The notes beneath the pieces were generated by a model. That model made no database searches. It was not told the origin of the DNA and was given only the letters and a program-made list of their open reading frames with translations. From an uncultured Roseicyclus sp. (lineage in GTDB: Bacteria > Pseudomonadota > Alphaproteobacteria > Rhodobacterales > Rhodobacteraceae): a DNA stretch of 64,000 nt. The stretch spans positions 61,034-125,033 of the forward strand of contig CAKZPN010000065.1 in assembly GCA_937139335.1 (NCBI GenBank), read 5' to 3'. The first letter of the stretch is position 1. Every line of letters begins with the position of its first letter. Below are positions 8,801 through 17,767 of this stretch, one piece after another. Made by a program: the position numbers and the translations under genes.

Positions 8801-9742
8801 ATGGCCCGTTACCTCCTCCTCCGCGCGCTGTCTCTCGGGCTGAGCCTCATCGTCGCGAGCGTGGTGATCTTCGCGCTGATCGAGGTCGTGCCGGGCGACC
8901 CGGCGTCCTTCATGATGGGTCTGAACGCGACAGAGGAGAACCTGGCCGCGCTGCGCACCGCGCTCGGCCTCGACGGCACCATGCCGGAGCGCTACTTCGG
9001 CTGGATCATCGGCATGCTGACGGGTGATTTCGGCACCTCCTACACCTATCGCGTGCCCGTGGCCGAGCTGGTGCTCGACCGCATCTGGGTGTCCCTGCCG
9101 CTGGCGCTCTTCGCCCTCACGCTCTCAACCCTCATCGCCTTTCCCGTCGGCATCCTCGCCGCCTCCCGACGCGGCACGCTCGCCGATCACGGCATCATGG
9201 GGGCCACGCAACTCGGCATCGCGGTGCCGAACTTCTGGTTCGCGATGCTGCTCGTGCTGCTTTTCGCCGTCACGCTGCGCTGGTTTTCGGCGGGCGGCTT
9301 TCCCGGCTGGGACGACCCGTTTGCCGCGATCAAGGCGCTGACGCTGCCGGCCATCGCCCTCGCCTTGCCGCAAGCCTCGATCCTTGCCCGCGTCATGCGA
9401 TCCGCGCTTCTGGACACGCTCGATCAGGACTACATCCGCACCGCGCGCGCCAAGGGCCTCTCGCGCCCGCAGGCGATCCGCCGCCACGCGCTCCGCAATG
9501 CGCTGATCCCGGTGCTCACCATCATCGGGCTGCAATTCTCCTTCCTGCTGGCCGGCGCGATCATTATCGAGAACGTGTTTTTCCTGCCCGGCCTCGGACG
9601 GCTGATCTTCCAGGGCATCACGCAGCGCGACCTGATCGTGGTGGAATCCGTGACCATGCTGCTGGTCTTCGCGGTGATCCTCGTCACCTTCCTGATCGAC
9701 CTCGCCTATGCGCTGGTCGACCCGAGGCTGCGCCGTAAATGA
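8801..9742 (+). CDS. Dipeptide/oligopeptide-type ABC transporter permease (DppB-like)
   Basis: A 313-residue inner-membrane permease. The first helix plus 'VPGDPASFMMGLNATEENL' is the DppB/OppB N-terminus ('xPGDP...G...'). The EAA loop 'YIRTARAKGLS' is near residue 220, and the protein ends 'DLAYALVDPRLR', the usual C-terminus. I start at ATG 8801; a longer frame from 8708 adds an unconserved basic leader. It is the first gene of a nine-gene operon linked by 4-nt ATGA overlaps, except where noted. No substrate-binding protein gene accompanies it in the window. Confidence 0.93.
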   Translation: MARYLLLRALSLGLSLIVASVVIFALIEVVPGDPASFMMGLNATEENLAALRTALGLDGTMPERYFGWIIGMLTGDFGTSYTYRVPVAELVLDRIWVSLPLALFALTLSTLIAFPVGILAASRRGTLADHGIMGATQLGIAVPNFWFAMLLVLLFAVTLRWFSAGGFPGWDDPFAAIKALTLPAIALALPQASILARVMRSALLDTLDQDYIRTARAKGLSRPQAIRRHALRNALIPVLTIIGLQFSFLLAGAIIIENVFFLPGLGRLIFQGITQRDLIVVESVTMLLVFAVILVTFLIDLAYALVDPRLRRK

Positions 9743-10563
9743 GCCGCCTGCCCCCTGCCCTCTGGATCGGCGCCGCGCTGTCGGGCGTGTTCCTGCTGGC
9801 GGCGCTGGTCTCGCTCGTCTGGATCCCGCACGGGATCACCGGCGTCTCCATCGCCACCCGCCTGCAGCCACCCTCGACCACGCATTGGCTCGGCACCGAC
9901 CAGCTTGGCCGCGACCTCCTGTCGATGCTGATGGTCGGCGCGCAGACCTCGATCGCTGTCGCCATCGTCGCGGTCGGCATCGGCATCGCCATCGGCGTGC
10001 CGCTCGGCCTTGCCGCCGCAGCCCGGCGCGGCAGCTGGCTCGATGAGATCATCATGCGCACCAACGACCTGATCTTCGCGTTCCCGAGCCTCGTCATCGC
10101 CATCCTCATCACTGCGCGCTACGGCCCGTCCGCCACCAACGCGATCATCGCCATCGGCATCTTCAACATCCCCGTCTTCGCCCGCGTCGCGCGCGGCGGG
10201 GCGCTGCCGCTCTGGACGCTCGACTACATCCTCGCCGCGCGCACCGCCGGCAAGGGCAAGCTCCGCATCAGCGCCGAGCATATTTTGCCCAACATCGGCA
10301 ACCTTCTGATCGTGCAGGCGACGATCCAGTTTTCCCTCGGCATCCTGGCCGAGGCCGCGCTCTCCTACGTCGGCCTTGGCGCACAGCCCCCGATCCCCAG
10401 CTGGGGACGCATGCTGGCCGAAGCGCAGACGATGATCTACACCGATCCGATGCTGGCGGTGCTGCCGGGCCTCGCCATCGTATTGATGGTGCTGGGCCTC
10501 AACCTGATGGGCGACGGCCTGCGCGACGTGCTCGACCCGCGCCTGCGACGGGGGCGGGCATGA
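9739..10563 (+). CDS. Dipeptide/oligopeptide-type ABC transporter permease (DppC-like)
   Basis: A 274-residue partner permease. The N-terminal 'THWLGTDQLGRDLLSMLMVG' is the diagnostic 'HxLGTDxxGRDxxSR' block of DppC/OppC, and the protein ends 'GDGLRDVLDPRLR', again diagnostic. The EAA-type loop around 'ILAARTAGKGKLRI' is somewhat diverged. Start and stop overlap the neighbouring genes by 4 nt on both sides. It would pair with the DppB-like protein to form the membrane channel. Confidence 0.93.
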   Translation: MSRLPPALWIGAALSGVFLLAALVSLVWIPHGITGVSIATRLQPPSTTHWLGTDQLGRDLLSMLMVGAQTSIAVAIVAVGIGIAIGVPLGLAAAARRGSWLDEIIMRTNDLIFAFPSLVIAILITARYGPSATNAIIAIGIFNIPVFARVARGGALPLWTLDYILAARTAGKGKLRISAEHILPNIGNLLIVQATIQFSLGILAEAALSYVGLGAQPPIPSWGRMLAEAQTMIYTDPMLAVLPGLAIVLMVLGLNLMGDGLRDVLDPRLRRGRA

Positions 10564-12137
10564 TCGCGATCGAGAACCTGTCCCTGTCGATCCACCGCCT
10601 GTCGATCCTGCGCGAGATTTCCCTCGACATCGCACCGGGCGAGATCTTCGGGCTGGTGGGCGAAAGCGGCTCGGGCAAATCCATGACCGCGCTCGCGCTG
10701 ATGGGGCTGCTGCCGCAGGGCGCCACGACCACCGGCGCGGCAAGACTCGACGGCACCGACCTCCTGTCCCTCACCGAGCCGCAGATGTGCCGCCTGCGCG
10801 GCAACGAGATCGGCATGATCTTCCAGGAACCGATGACCGCGCTGAACCCGGTGCAGACCATCGGTGACCAAGTGGCCGAGACGCTGACAATCCACGGCAA
10901 GGCAGGCCGGGCCGAGGCGCGGCGCATCGCGCGCGACCGTCTCGACCGCGTCGGCCTCTCCCACATCGCGCTCGACCGCTACCCGCACGAGCTTTCCGGC
11001 GGCCAGCGTCAGCGTGTCTGCATCGCCGCCGCCATCGCGCTGCACCCGCGCCTGCTCATCGCCGACGAGCCGACCACCGCGCTCGATGTCACCACGCAGG
11101 CGCAGATCCTCGATCTTCTGAAAGATCTGGTGGCCGAGGAGGGCATGTCGCTGCTGCTCATCACCCACGACCTCGCCGTGGTGGCCGAGATGGCCGACCG
11201 CATCGCGGTGATGCAGCGGGGTGAGATCGTCGAGACCGGCCCGACCGCCACCGTCCTCGCCGAACGCCGCCACCCCTACACGCGCGCGCTCTTCGCCGCC
11301 TCCTCCCACGTGCCGGACCGGCAAGCCGAAACCGCGCCCGAGCCGCTCTTGACTGTCGAGAATGTCCTGCGCACCTACCCCGGCCAAGGCCAAGGCTTCC
11401 GCCGCGGCCCGCCCGTCGCGGCGGTAAATGGCGTCAGCTTCGATCTCCACAAGGGTGAAAGCCTCGGCCTCGTCGGTGAATCCGGCAGCGGGAAATCCAC
11501 CCTCACCCGCGCCATCCTCGGCCTCGACCCGGTGCAGGGTGGCGACATCCGCCTCTTCGGTCAGTCCATCATCCCGCAGATGTCCAGCGCCTTGCGCGCC
11601 GGGATCCAGGTCGTGTTCCAGGACCCCTACGGCAGCTTCAACCCCCGCTGGCGGGTGGAGCGTCTGGTGGCCGAGCCCTTCCACCTCCTGCCCGACGCCC
11701 CCAAGGGCACCGACCGCCGCGCACGCGTGGCCGAGGCGCTCACCGCCGTCCGCCTTTCGACCGACGACATGCACAAATACCCGCACGAGTTTTCCGGCGG
11801 CCAGCGCCAGCGCATAGCCATCGCCCGCGCCCTCATCACCCGGCCGAAGATCCTCGTTCTCGACGAAGCCGTTTCCGCCCTCGACGTCTCCGTCCGCGCC
11901 CAGATCCTCGACCTGCTGGCCGAGCTTCAGGCCGAGTTCGGGCTTTCCTACCTCTTCATCTCGCACGACCTCACCGTGGTCCGCGCCATCACCGACCGGG
12001 TGATGGTGATGCAGGCGGGCGAGATCGTGGAGACCGGCCCGACCGCCGCCGTCTTCGACGCGCCCGCGCATCCCTACACGCGCCAACTCCTCGCCGCCGC
12101 CCCGCGGCTGCCCGACCTGACGGAGACTCAAGCATGA
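10560..12137 (+). CDS. Peptide-type ABC transporter, fused double ATP-binding protein (DppD-DppF fusion)
   Basis: A 525-residue protein with two complete ATPase domains. Domain 1 has Walker [11 protein letters not shown], signature LSGGQRQR and Walker [13 protein letters not shown]. Domain 2 has Walker [10 protein letters not shown], signature FSGGQRQR and Walker [13 protein letters not shown]. Each ends with an oligopeptide-transporter C-terminal segment 'HPYTR.L'. This is the GsiA/YejF-type single-chain arrangement. Imported substrate classes of such systems include peptides, glutathione and amides; nothing here specifies which. Confidence 0.93.
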   Translation: MIAIENLSLSIHRLSILREISLDIAPGEIFGLVGESGSGKSMTALALMGLLPQGATTTGAARLDGTDLLSLTEPQMCRLRGNEIGMIFQEPMTALNPVQTIGDQVAETLTIHGKAGRAEARRIARDRLDRVGLSHIALDRYPHELSGGQRQRVCIAAAIALHPRLLIADEPTTALDVTTQAQILDLLKDLVAEEGMSLLLITHDLAVVAEMADRIAVMQRGEIVETGPTATVLAERRHPYTRALFAASSHVPDRQAETAPEPLLTVENVLRTYPGQGQGFRRGPPVAAVNGVSFDLHKGESLGLVGESGSGKSTLTRAILGLDPVQGGDIRLFGQSIIPQMSSALRAGIQVVFQDPYGSFNPRWRVERLVAEPFHLLPDAPKGTDRRARVAEALTAVRLSTDDMHKYPHEFSGGQRQRIAIARALITRPKILVLDEAVSALDVSVRAQILDLLAELQAEFGLSYLFISHDLTVVRAITDRVMVMQAGEIVETGPTAAVFDAPAHPYTRQLLAAAPRLPDLTETQA

Positions 12138-13579
12138 CCCCCTGGTTCGACCCCTCCCGCGTCTTCATCGGCGGCGAATGGCACGCCCCCGCAGGCTGCG
12201 AGACCCTGCCCGTCATCGACCCCTCCACCGGCGAGGAAATCGCGCGCATCGCCCGCGGCAGCGCCGCCGACATCGACGCCGCCGTGATCGCCGCCGAACA
12301 GGCGCTGGCGGGCGACTGGGGCGCGATGCCCGCCTTCCAGCGCGGCCGCATCCTTGCCCGCCTCGGGCAGATCGTACTCGACCACACCGATGCGCTGGCG
12401 GAGATGGAGGCGCGCGACGTCGGCAAGCCGCTCACGCAAGCCCGCAACGATGTCATCGCGCTGGCGCGATACTGCGAGTTCTACGCCGGCGCCGCCGACA
12501 AGCTACACGGCCAGACGATCCCGTTTCAGCCCGGCTTCACCGTCTACACGCTCCGCGAACCGCATGGCGTGACCGGCCATATCGTGCCCTGGAACTACCC
12601 GATGCAGATCATCGGCCGCTCCATCGGCGCGGCGCTGGCCACCGGCAACGCTTGCGTCCTGAAACCGGCCGAGGAAGCCTGCCTGACCGCGCTGGCCTTC
12701 GCCGATCTCGCCCACATGGCCGGCCTGCCTCCCGGCGCGCTCAACGTCGTCCCCGGCCTCGGCGCCGAGGCTGGCGCGGCGCTCACCGCGCATCCGGGCA
12801 TCCGCCACGTCTCCTTCACCGGCTCGGTCGCCACAGGCCGCAAGGTTCAGGCCGCCGCCGCGGAGAACGTGGTCCCCGTCACGCTGGAGCTTGGCGGCAA
12901 GTCCCCGCAACTGGTCTTCGCCGATGCCGACCTCGATGCAGCCCTGCCCTTCCTCGTGAACGCGGGCGTGCAGAACGCCGGCCAGACCTGCTCCGCATCC
13001 TCCCGCATCCTCGTGGAGCGTGCTGTCTACGACGAGGTCTGCGCCCGCATGGCCGAGGCCTACCACGCCCTCACCGTCGGCCCGGCGATGAATGACCTGC
13101 GCGTCGGCCCGCTGATCTCGGCGCGGCAGAAGGGCATCGTGGAGCACTACCTCGCCATGGCCGACCCCGCGCAGATCCTCGCGCGCGGCCAGCTTGCCGA
13201 GGGCCTGCCCGATGGAGGCCATTACGTCGCCCCGGCCCTGATCGCCGGGATCGCCCCGGATCATGCGCTGGCGCAGGAGGAAATCTTCGGCCCGGTGCAG
13301 GTGATCCTGCCCTTCGAGGATGAGGAGGATGCCATCCGCATCGCAAACGGCACGCCCTACGGCCTCGTCGCCTCGGTCTGGTCGCGCGACGGCGCCCGCC
13401 AGATGCGCCTCGCGAAACGGCTGCGGGCGGGACAGGTGTTTCTCAACAATTACGGCGCGGCGGGCGGGGTCGAACTGCCCTTCGGCGGCACCGGCCTGTC
13501 GGGTCATGGCCGCGAAAAGGGGTTCGAGGCGCTCTATGCCTTCACCTCGCTCAAGACCGTGGCCGCGCATCATGGCTGA
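12134..13579 (+). CDS. Aldehyde dehydrogenase, NAD(P)-dependent
   Basis: A 481-residue ALDH superfamily enzyme. NAD site 'PWNYPMQIIGRSIGAAL', the general-base block LELGGKSPQLVF and the nucleophile block 'NAGQTCSASSRIL' (catalytic Cys near residue 284) are all intact. The C-terminal 'PFGGTGLSGHGREKGFEALY' is the usual cap. It would oxidise an aldehyde to an acid in the cytoplasm. Its ATG overlaps the ATPase stop (ATGA), tying it to the transporter. The substrate may be an aldehyde released from the imported compound, an inference from the operon only. Betaine- or gamma-aminobutyraldehyde dehydrogenases are the nearest look-alikes. Confidence 0.9.
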   Translation: MTPWFDPSRVFIGGEWHAPAGCETLPVIDPSTGEEIARIARGSAADIDAAVIAAEQALAGDWGAMPAFQRGRILARLGQIVLDHTDALAEMEARDVGKPLTQARNDVIALARYCEFYAGAADKLHGQTIPFQPGFTVYTLREPHGVTGHIVPWNYPMQIIGRSIGAALATGNACVLKPAEEACLTALAFADLAHMAGLPPGALNVVPGLGAEAGAALTAHPGIRHVSFTGSVATGRKVQAAAAENVVPVTLELGGKSPQLVFADADLDAALPFLVNAGVQNAGQTCSASSRILVERAVYDEVCARMAEAYHALTVGPAMNDLRVGPLISARQKGIVEHYLAMADPAQILARGQLAEGLPDGGHYVAPALIAGIAPDHALAQEEIFGPVQVILPFEDEEDAIRIANGTPYGLVASVWSRDGARQMRLAKRLRAGQVFLNNYGAAGGVELPFGGTGLSGHGREKGFEALYAFTSLKTVAAHHG

Positions 13580-13636
13580 TGGACGCCCCCGCAGCGCACC
13601 GCTAGATTTGCCGCCAGCCCCAGCCGGAGTGACCCG

Positions 13637-14053
13637 ATGCTGACCGTCCGCCGCCCCGTCGCGCCGCGCGAATGCGACATCCTCGGCCATATGAACGTCG
13701 CCGCCTACATCGACGTGGTCTCGGACGCGATGTTCACGATCCAGGCCGTGGCCGGGCTCGACCGCGCGACCGTGGAAACGACCCGCCGCTCCTTCGTCGG
13801 CGCGCGCGTGGAGGCCGATTACAAATCCGAGCTGCTGGCGGGCGACCTGCTGGTGATGGACAGCCGCGTGCTGAGCATCGGCACCAAATCCGCGCGGTTC
13901 GCGCATCGCATGACGCGGGTCCTGGACGGCGCGACGGTGTTCACGGCCGAAAACGTCTCGGTCTATTTCGACCTCGACACGCGCCGTGCCCTCGCGATCC
14001 CGGACGATCTGCGGCAGGCTCTCACCAATCTGATGGAAGGGGACGGGACATGA
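13637..14053 (+). CDS. Hotdog-fold acyl-CoA thioesterase (4HBT family)
   Basis: A 138-residue single hotdog domain. 'VAPRECDILGHMNVAAYIDVVSDAMF' holds the family motif D-x-x-GHxN-x-x-Y, with Asp near residue 15 as the expected catalytic residue. The middle 'VEADYKSELLAGDLL' is the family's second strand. It would hydrolyse an acyl-CoA or related thioester. It begins 57 nt after the aldehyde dehydrogenase, the only real gap inside this operon, and overlaps the SDR gene by 4 nt. Confidence 0.85.
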   Translation: MLTVRRPVAPRECDILGHMNVAAYIDVVSDAMFTIQAVAGLDRATVETTRRSFVGARVEADYKSELLAGDLLVMDSRVLSIGTKSARFAHRMTRVLDGATVFTAENVSVYFDLDTRRALAIPDDLRQALTNLMEGDGT

Positions 14054-14790
14054 GACTCGAGGGCAAGACCGCCATCGTGACCGGCGCAGGGTCGGGCTTC
14101 GGCGCGGGCATCGCGCGGGTCTTTGCGCGCGAGGGCGCGACGGTGATGGTGGCCGACATCAACGAAGGTGCCGCCGGCACCATCGCCGCCGAGATCCTCG
14201 GGCTGGCGCATTTCGTCGACGTGGCCGACGGCGCCTCCGTCGCCGCCATGGCCAAGGCCGCGACGGATGCCTGGGGCCGCATCGACATCCTGGTGAACAA
14301 CGCCGGCATCACCCACCTGCCGAAGCCGATGGAGGAGGTGATGGAGGAGGAGTTCGACCGCGTCCTCGCCGTGAACGCGAAATCGGTCTACCTGACCGCG
14401 CGCGAGATCGTGCCGGGGATGAAGGCGGCAGGCACCGGCGCGATCCTCAACATCGCCTCGACTGCCGGCCTGAGCCCCCGGCCCCGGCTCAACTGGTACA
14501 ACGCCTCCAAGGGCTGGATGATCACCGCGACCAAGACCATGGCGGTGGAGCTTGCGCCCTTCGGCGTCCGGGTCAACGCGCTCTGCCCGGTCGCGGGGGA
14601 GACGCCGTTGCTCGCCAGCTTCATGGGCGAGGACACGCCCGAGATGCGGGCGAAGTTCCTGTCCACCATCCCGCTCGGCCGCTTCTCCACCCCGCAGGAC
14701 ATGGGCGAGGCGGCGGCCTTCCTGTGTTCCGAGGCGGCCAGCATGATCACCGGCGTCGCCATGGAAGTCGACGGAGGCCGCTGCATATGA
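14050..14790 (+). CDS. Short-chain dehydrogenase/reductase (SDR)
   Basis: A 246-residue classical SDR. The cofactor motif TGAGSGFG is at about residues 11-18, NNAG near residue 90, and the catalytic Ser-Tyr-Lys set reads 'IASTAG' with 'YNASK'. The tail 'ITGVAMEVDGGRCI' is the family C-terminus. The acidic residue after strand 2 (VADI) suggests NAD rather than NADP. I start at ATG 14050, which overlaps the thioesterase stop. Substrate unknown; a secondary alcohol or ketone intermediate of the same pathway is likely. Confidence 0.9.
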   Translation: MRLEGKTAIVTGAGSGFGAGIARVFAREGATVMVADINEGAAGTIAAEILGLAHFVDVADGASVAAMAKAATDAWGRIDILVNNAGITHLPKPMEEVMEEEFDRVLAVNAKSVYLTAREIVPGMKAAGTGAILNIASTAGLSPRPRLNWYNASKGWMITATKTMAVELAPFGVRVNALCPVAGETPLLASFMGEDTPEMRAKFLSTIPLGRFSTPQDMGEAAAFLCSEAASMITGVAMEVDGGRCI

Positions 14791-15146
14791 CCCTGAAAAA
14801 GATCAACCTCGCGGAAAAGCTGGCGCAATTCGACAGCCACTGGGACCCCCATGTTGTCGCCGACTACAATGGCAACGACGTGATGGTGGTGAAGTTCACC
14901 GGCGAGTTCCCCTTTCACCACCACCCGGAGACGGACGATTTCTTCCTGATCCTTGACGGCGAGGTCACGATCGACGGCGAGGCAGGCGATCATGTCACCC
15001 TCGGCCCCGGCGAGCTGTGCATCGTGCCGCGCGGCATGACGCATCGCCCCCGCGCCGTGAGAGAAGCGAAGGTTCTGCTTATCGAGCCCAAGGGCGTGCC
15101 GAACACCGGCGACCCGGCCACCGCCGCCGCGAAGCCACGGCTATGA
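14787..15146 (+). CDS. Cupin domain protein
   Basis: A 119-residue single cupin. 'GEFPFHHHPETDDFFLILDGE' carries cupin motif 1 (G-x5-HxH-x3,4-E) and 'PGELCIVPRGMTHRP' motif 2 with the third His. The metal-binding set appears complete. Small cupins act as isomerases, dioxygenases or sensors, so no reaction is assigned. Start ATG 14787 overlaps the SDR stop by 4 nt. Confidence 0.85.
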   Translation: MTLKKINLAEKLAQFDSHWDPHVVADYNGNDVMVVKFTGEFPFHHHPETDDFFLILDGEVTIDGEAGDHVTLGPGELCIVPRGMTHRPRAVREAKVLLIEPKGVPNTGDPATAAAKPRL

Positions 15147-15493
15147 CCGGTTACACCCGCCACGACCTGCCCTGCGATATCGTGGTCTACGCGGGTGATT
15201 TTGCTGATCAGCCCGCCGTCTTCGCGCATCTGCAGACCACCTGCCCCGAGCTGGACCTGGGCGAGGTGGAGGTGATCCGCGGCGCCACCACGGCCCGCCT
15301 CGCCGCCCGCTTCGATGGCGACACGGTGGCGAGGGTCATCGCTGCCACCTCGGGCTGGTCCACGATTGTGCTGATCCTGCCCGCCGCCTATGGCGGCCTG
15401 GTCTGCCCCCTGCGCGCCAGCAGCGCCCTGCCCTATCTCGGCACTTGGCGCGGACGCATCCCGCACATGGTCGCCGACAGGTCCGCGCCATGA
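15143..15493 (+). CDS. Unknown 116-residue protein in peptidase operon
   Basis: I do not recognise this protein. It has no signal peptide; it begins MTGYTRHDLPCDIVVYAGDF and has two short hydrophobic beta-like stretches (IVVYAGDF; STIVLILPAAYGG). The pattern suggests a small soluble alpha/beta protein. It overlaps both neighbours by 4 nt (cupin stop, peptidase start), so it is a real member of the operon. Expression without either neighbour is unlikely. Confidence 0.7.
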   Translation: MTGYTRHDLPCDIVVYAGDFADQPAVFAHLQTTCPELDLGEVEVIRGATTARLAARFDGDTVARVIAATSGWSTIVLILPAAYGGLVCPLRASSALPYLGTWRGRIPHMVADRSAP

Positions 15494-16476
15494 TCCGCCC
15501 CGGTCCCCGCAACCTGATCACCGATGTCGCGGGCCTGCGCGTGGGCAACGCGCAGGAGGACCGGATCAAGACCGGCGCGACGGTTCTGCTGGGCGACCGC
15601 CCCTTCACGGCGGCGGTGCATGTCATGGGCGGCGCGCCCGGCACGCGGGAAACCGACCTGCTGGCCCCCGACAAGACCGTGCAGGAGGCCGATGCGCTGG
15701 TCCTCTCCGGCGGCTCCGCCTTCGGCCTCGACGCTGCCTCGGGCGTGGCCGATGCGCTCCGCACCCAAGGGCGCGGGTTCCGGGTGGGCAACCAGACCGT
15801 GCCCATCGTGCCCGGCGCGATCCTGTTCGACCTGATCAACGGCGGCGACAAGGATTGGCCGGAGAACCCCTACAAGCGGCTGGGCAGCGAGGCCTTGGGC
15901 AATGCGTCGGACAATTTCGCGCTCGGCTCCCACGGCGCGGGCACCGGGGCGCTCATTGCGGACCTGAAGGGCGGGCTCGGCTCCGCCTCCGCCACCTGGA
16001 ACGGCTACACCGTGGGGGCGCTGGTCGCGGTCAATGCGCTCGGGCGCGTGACCGTCGGCGACAGCCGCCACTTCTGGGCCGCGCCTTTCGAGATGGCGGG
16101 CGAGTTCGGCGGCCTGGGCCCCGCGCCCTCCTTCGACCCCACCGAAGTGCCGCCGCTGAAGGGCGGCGATGCCCGCAACACCACCATCGCCATCGTCGCC
16201 ACCGATGCCGCGCTGACGCAGGCGCAGGCGACGCGCATGGCCGTGGCGGCCCACGACGGCATGGCGCGCGCGATCTACCCCAGCCACACGCCGATGGACG
16301 GCGACCTCGTCTTTGCCGCCGCGACGGGCGCCCGCGTGCTGGCCGATCCCGTTGCCACTCCCCTCATGCTCGGCCACCTTGCCGCGCTCTGCCTCGCCCG
16401 TGCCATCGCGCGCGGCGTCCATGCCGCGACGCCCGCGCCGGGAGATCCGCAGCCCTGCTGGTCGGCGCGGCGCTGA
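15490..16476 (+). CDS. P1 family peptidase (DmpA/BapA-like Ntn-type aminopeptidase)
   Basis: A 328-residue member of peptidase family S58 (P1). The N-terminus 'NLITDVAGLRVGNAQED', the glycine-rich 'LSGGSAFGLDAASGV', 'GSHGAGTGAL' and 'NTTIAIVATDA' are in family order. In this family the chain is cut autocatalytically before the Ser/Thr of the N-(S/T)-T segment, which becomes the N-terminal nucleophile; here that is NTT near residue 230. Characterised members are beta-aminopeptidases or D-/L-aminopeptidases and amidases. No signal peptide is seen, so it acts on imported substrate in the cytoplasm. It is the last gene of the coupled operon. Confidence 0.88.
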   Translation: MIRPGPRNLITDVAGLRVGNAQEDRIKTGATVLLGDRPFTAAVHVMGGAPGTRETDLLAPDKTVQEADALVLSGGSAFGLDAASGVADALRTQGRGFRVGNQTVPIVPGAILFDLINGGDKDWPENPYKRLGSEALGNASDNFALGSHGAGTGALIADLKGGLGSASATWNGYTVGALVAVNALGRVTVGDSRHFWAAPFEMAGEFGGLGPAPSFDPTEVPPLKGGDARNTTIAIVATDAALTQAQATRMAVAAHDGMARAIYPSHTPMDGDLVFAAATGARVLADPVATPLMLGHLAALCLARAIARGVHAATPAPGDPQPCWSARR

Positions 16477-16556
16477 AAGGTCAGGCTTTCCTGCCTTTGT
16501 CCGTCCCGATCGGCTGGCGTAGCCTTCCCCCGATCCAAACGGAAGGAGACCCTATC

Positions 16557-17117
16557 ATGCGCGCCCTCACCCCGATCCTCGCGGCAGCCCTCGCCCTGCC
16601 CCTGCCCGCCGCCGCGGACGACATCACCGACGCGCTCAGCGCTGCCATCGAAGCCTACGAGGCCGGAGAGATCGCCGATGCGCTGGACGAGATGGCCTAT
16701 GCCGAACAGCTCCTGAACGCGCTGCAGGCCGAGGGGCTGACGGTCTATCTGCCCGAGGCCCTCGACGGCTGGACCCGCGAAATCGGCGACGGTGCCGGCA
16801 CCGCCATGGGCTTCATCGGCGGCGGCATCGCGGCCGAGGCGGAATACACCGGGCCAGCCGGCAGCTTCACGATCACGCTCATGGCCGACAATCCGATGGT
16901 CATGCAGATGGGCGCGATGCTGGGCAACCGCGCGATGATGGCAATGATCGGCGAGATCGTTCGCGTGAACCGCGAGAATTTTCTAAGGCAGGACCGCGAC
17001 CTGTCCGGGCTGATCGGCGGCCGGGTGCTGGTGCAGGCGTCGGGCGACGACACCGACGCGATGGTGGCGCATCTCGAACAGATCGACTTCAGCGAACTGG
17101 AAACCTTCGGGCAGTAG
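16557..17117 (+). CDS. Secreted protein of unknown function
   Basis: A 186-residue protein with a clean signal peptide (MRALTPILAAALALPLPAAA, cut before DDITD). The mature part starts with an acidic helical region, then 'WTREIGDGAGTAMGFIGGG' and a beta-like C-terminal half with a Met-rich stretch (MVMQMGAMLGNRAMMAMIG). Likely periplasmic. A strong AGGAG lies 9 nt before the start at 16557. It stands 80 nt after the peptidase operon, probably with its own promoter, and is followed by a bidirectional terminator. I do not recognise a family with a known function. Confidence 0.75.
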   Translation: MRALTPILAAALALPLPAAADDITDALSAAIEAYEAGEIADALDEMAYAEQLLNALQAEGLTVYLPEALDGWTREIGDGAGTAMGFIGGGIAAEAEYTGPAGSFTITLMADNPMVMQMGAMLGNRAMMAMIGEIVRVNRENFLRQDRDLSGLIGGRVLVQASGDDTDAMVAHLEQIDFSELETFGQ

Positions 17118-17138
17118 ACCGGCGCAGGACGCAACAAA

Positions 17139-17169
17139 GCCCCGGATCAGCGATCCGGGGCCTTTCTTT
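17139..17169. terminator. Bidirectional rho-independent terminator
   Basis: A 10-bp perfect stem, GCCCCGGATC (17139-17148) with GATCCGGGGC (17152-17161), has a 3-nt loop. It is followed by CTTTCTTT on the plus strand and, read from the other side, by CTTTGTT. It lies between the convergent secreted-protein gene and atpF and can serve both. Confidence 0.85.
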
Positions 17170-17185
17170 GTCCTGCGCGCGTGGC

Positions 17186-17764
17186 TCAGTGCAGCCGGCG
17201 CTCGACCTCGCCGATGGCGCTGTCGATCAGCGTGTTCGCCTCGCTTGCGCCCATCTTCTTGGCCAGCATCTCGGCGGCGGCGGCGATCGCCACCTCCACC
17301 GCGCGGTTGCGGACGGAGCGCACGGCCTTGTCCTCGGCGCTGGCGATCTGGTCCTCGGCGGCGGCGAGGCGCCGCTCGATGGAGCGTTCCAGATCGGCCC
17401 GCGCCTGCACGGCGGCGGCCTCGGCATCGGCCTTGGCCTGCGCCACGATCCGCTCGGCCTGGTCGGCGACCTCGCGCTGCTTGCGCTCGTAGGAGGCCAG
17501 GAGCGTCTGCGCCTCTTCCCGGAGCGCGCGGGCTTCGTCGAGGTCAGACTTGATGCCCTCGGCCCGCTTGTCGAGCATGCCACCCAGCATCGCGGGGACG
17601 TTGAAGTAGAACAGGATCGCCACGAACAGCAGGAAGCCGATCAGGACGACGAAGTCGGTGTTGCCCAGCGACGGCGCGAAGAGGCCGTGCGGGGTCTCGT
17701 AACCTTCGGCCGCCAGGGCGGCACCGGGCGCAAGGACCAACAGGATCAAGGAAAGCAGTTTCAT
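17186..17764 (-). CDS. atpF: F0F1 ATP synthase subunit b
   Basis: A 192-residue peripheral-stalk subunit. A hydrophobic N-terminal segment (residues 1-19, signal-like) is followed by a second membrane segment ([19 protein letters not shown]). The rest is a long charged coiled coil rich in Ala, Glu and Arg that would dimerise with b'. It is the last gene of the F0 operon on this strand, 4 nt after b', and ends at the shared terminator. Confidence 0.95.
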   Translation of the reverse strand: MKLLSLILLVLAPGAALAAEGYETPHGLFAPSLGNTDFVVLIGFLLFVAILFYFNVPAMLGGMLDKRAEGIKSDLDEARALREEAQTLLASYERKQREVADQAERIVAQAKADAEAAAVQARADLERSIERRLAAAEDQIASAEDKAVRSVRNRAVEVAIAAAAEMLAKKMGASEANTLIDSAIGEVERRLH

Positions 17765-17767
17765 GTC

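Noticed and set aside
10437..12131. 564-codon minus-strand frame across the fused ATPase gene
   Set aside because: Shadow of the ATPase reading frame; the composition is repetitive and no start context is present.
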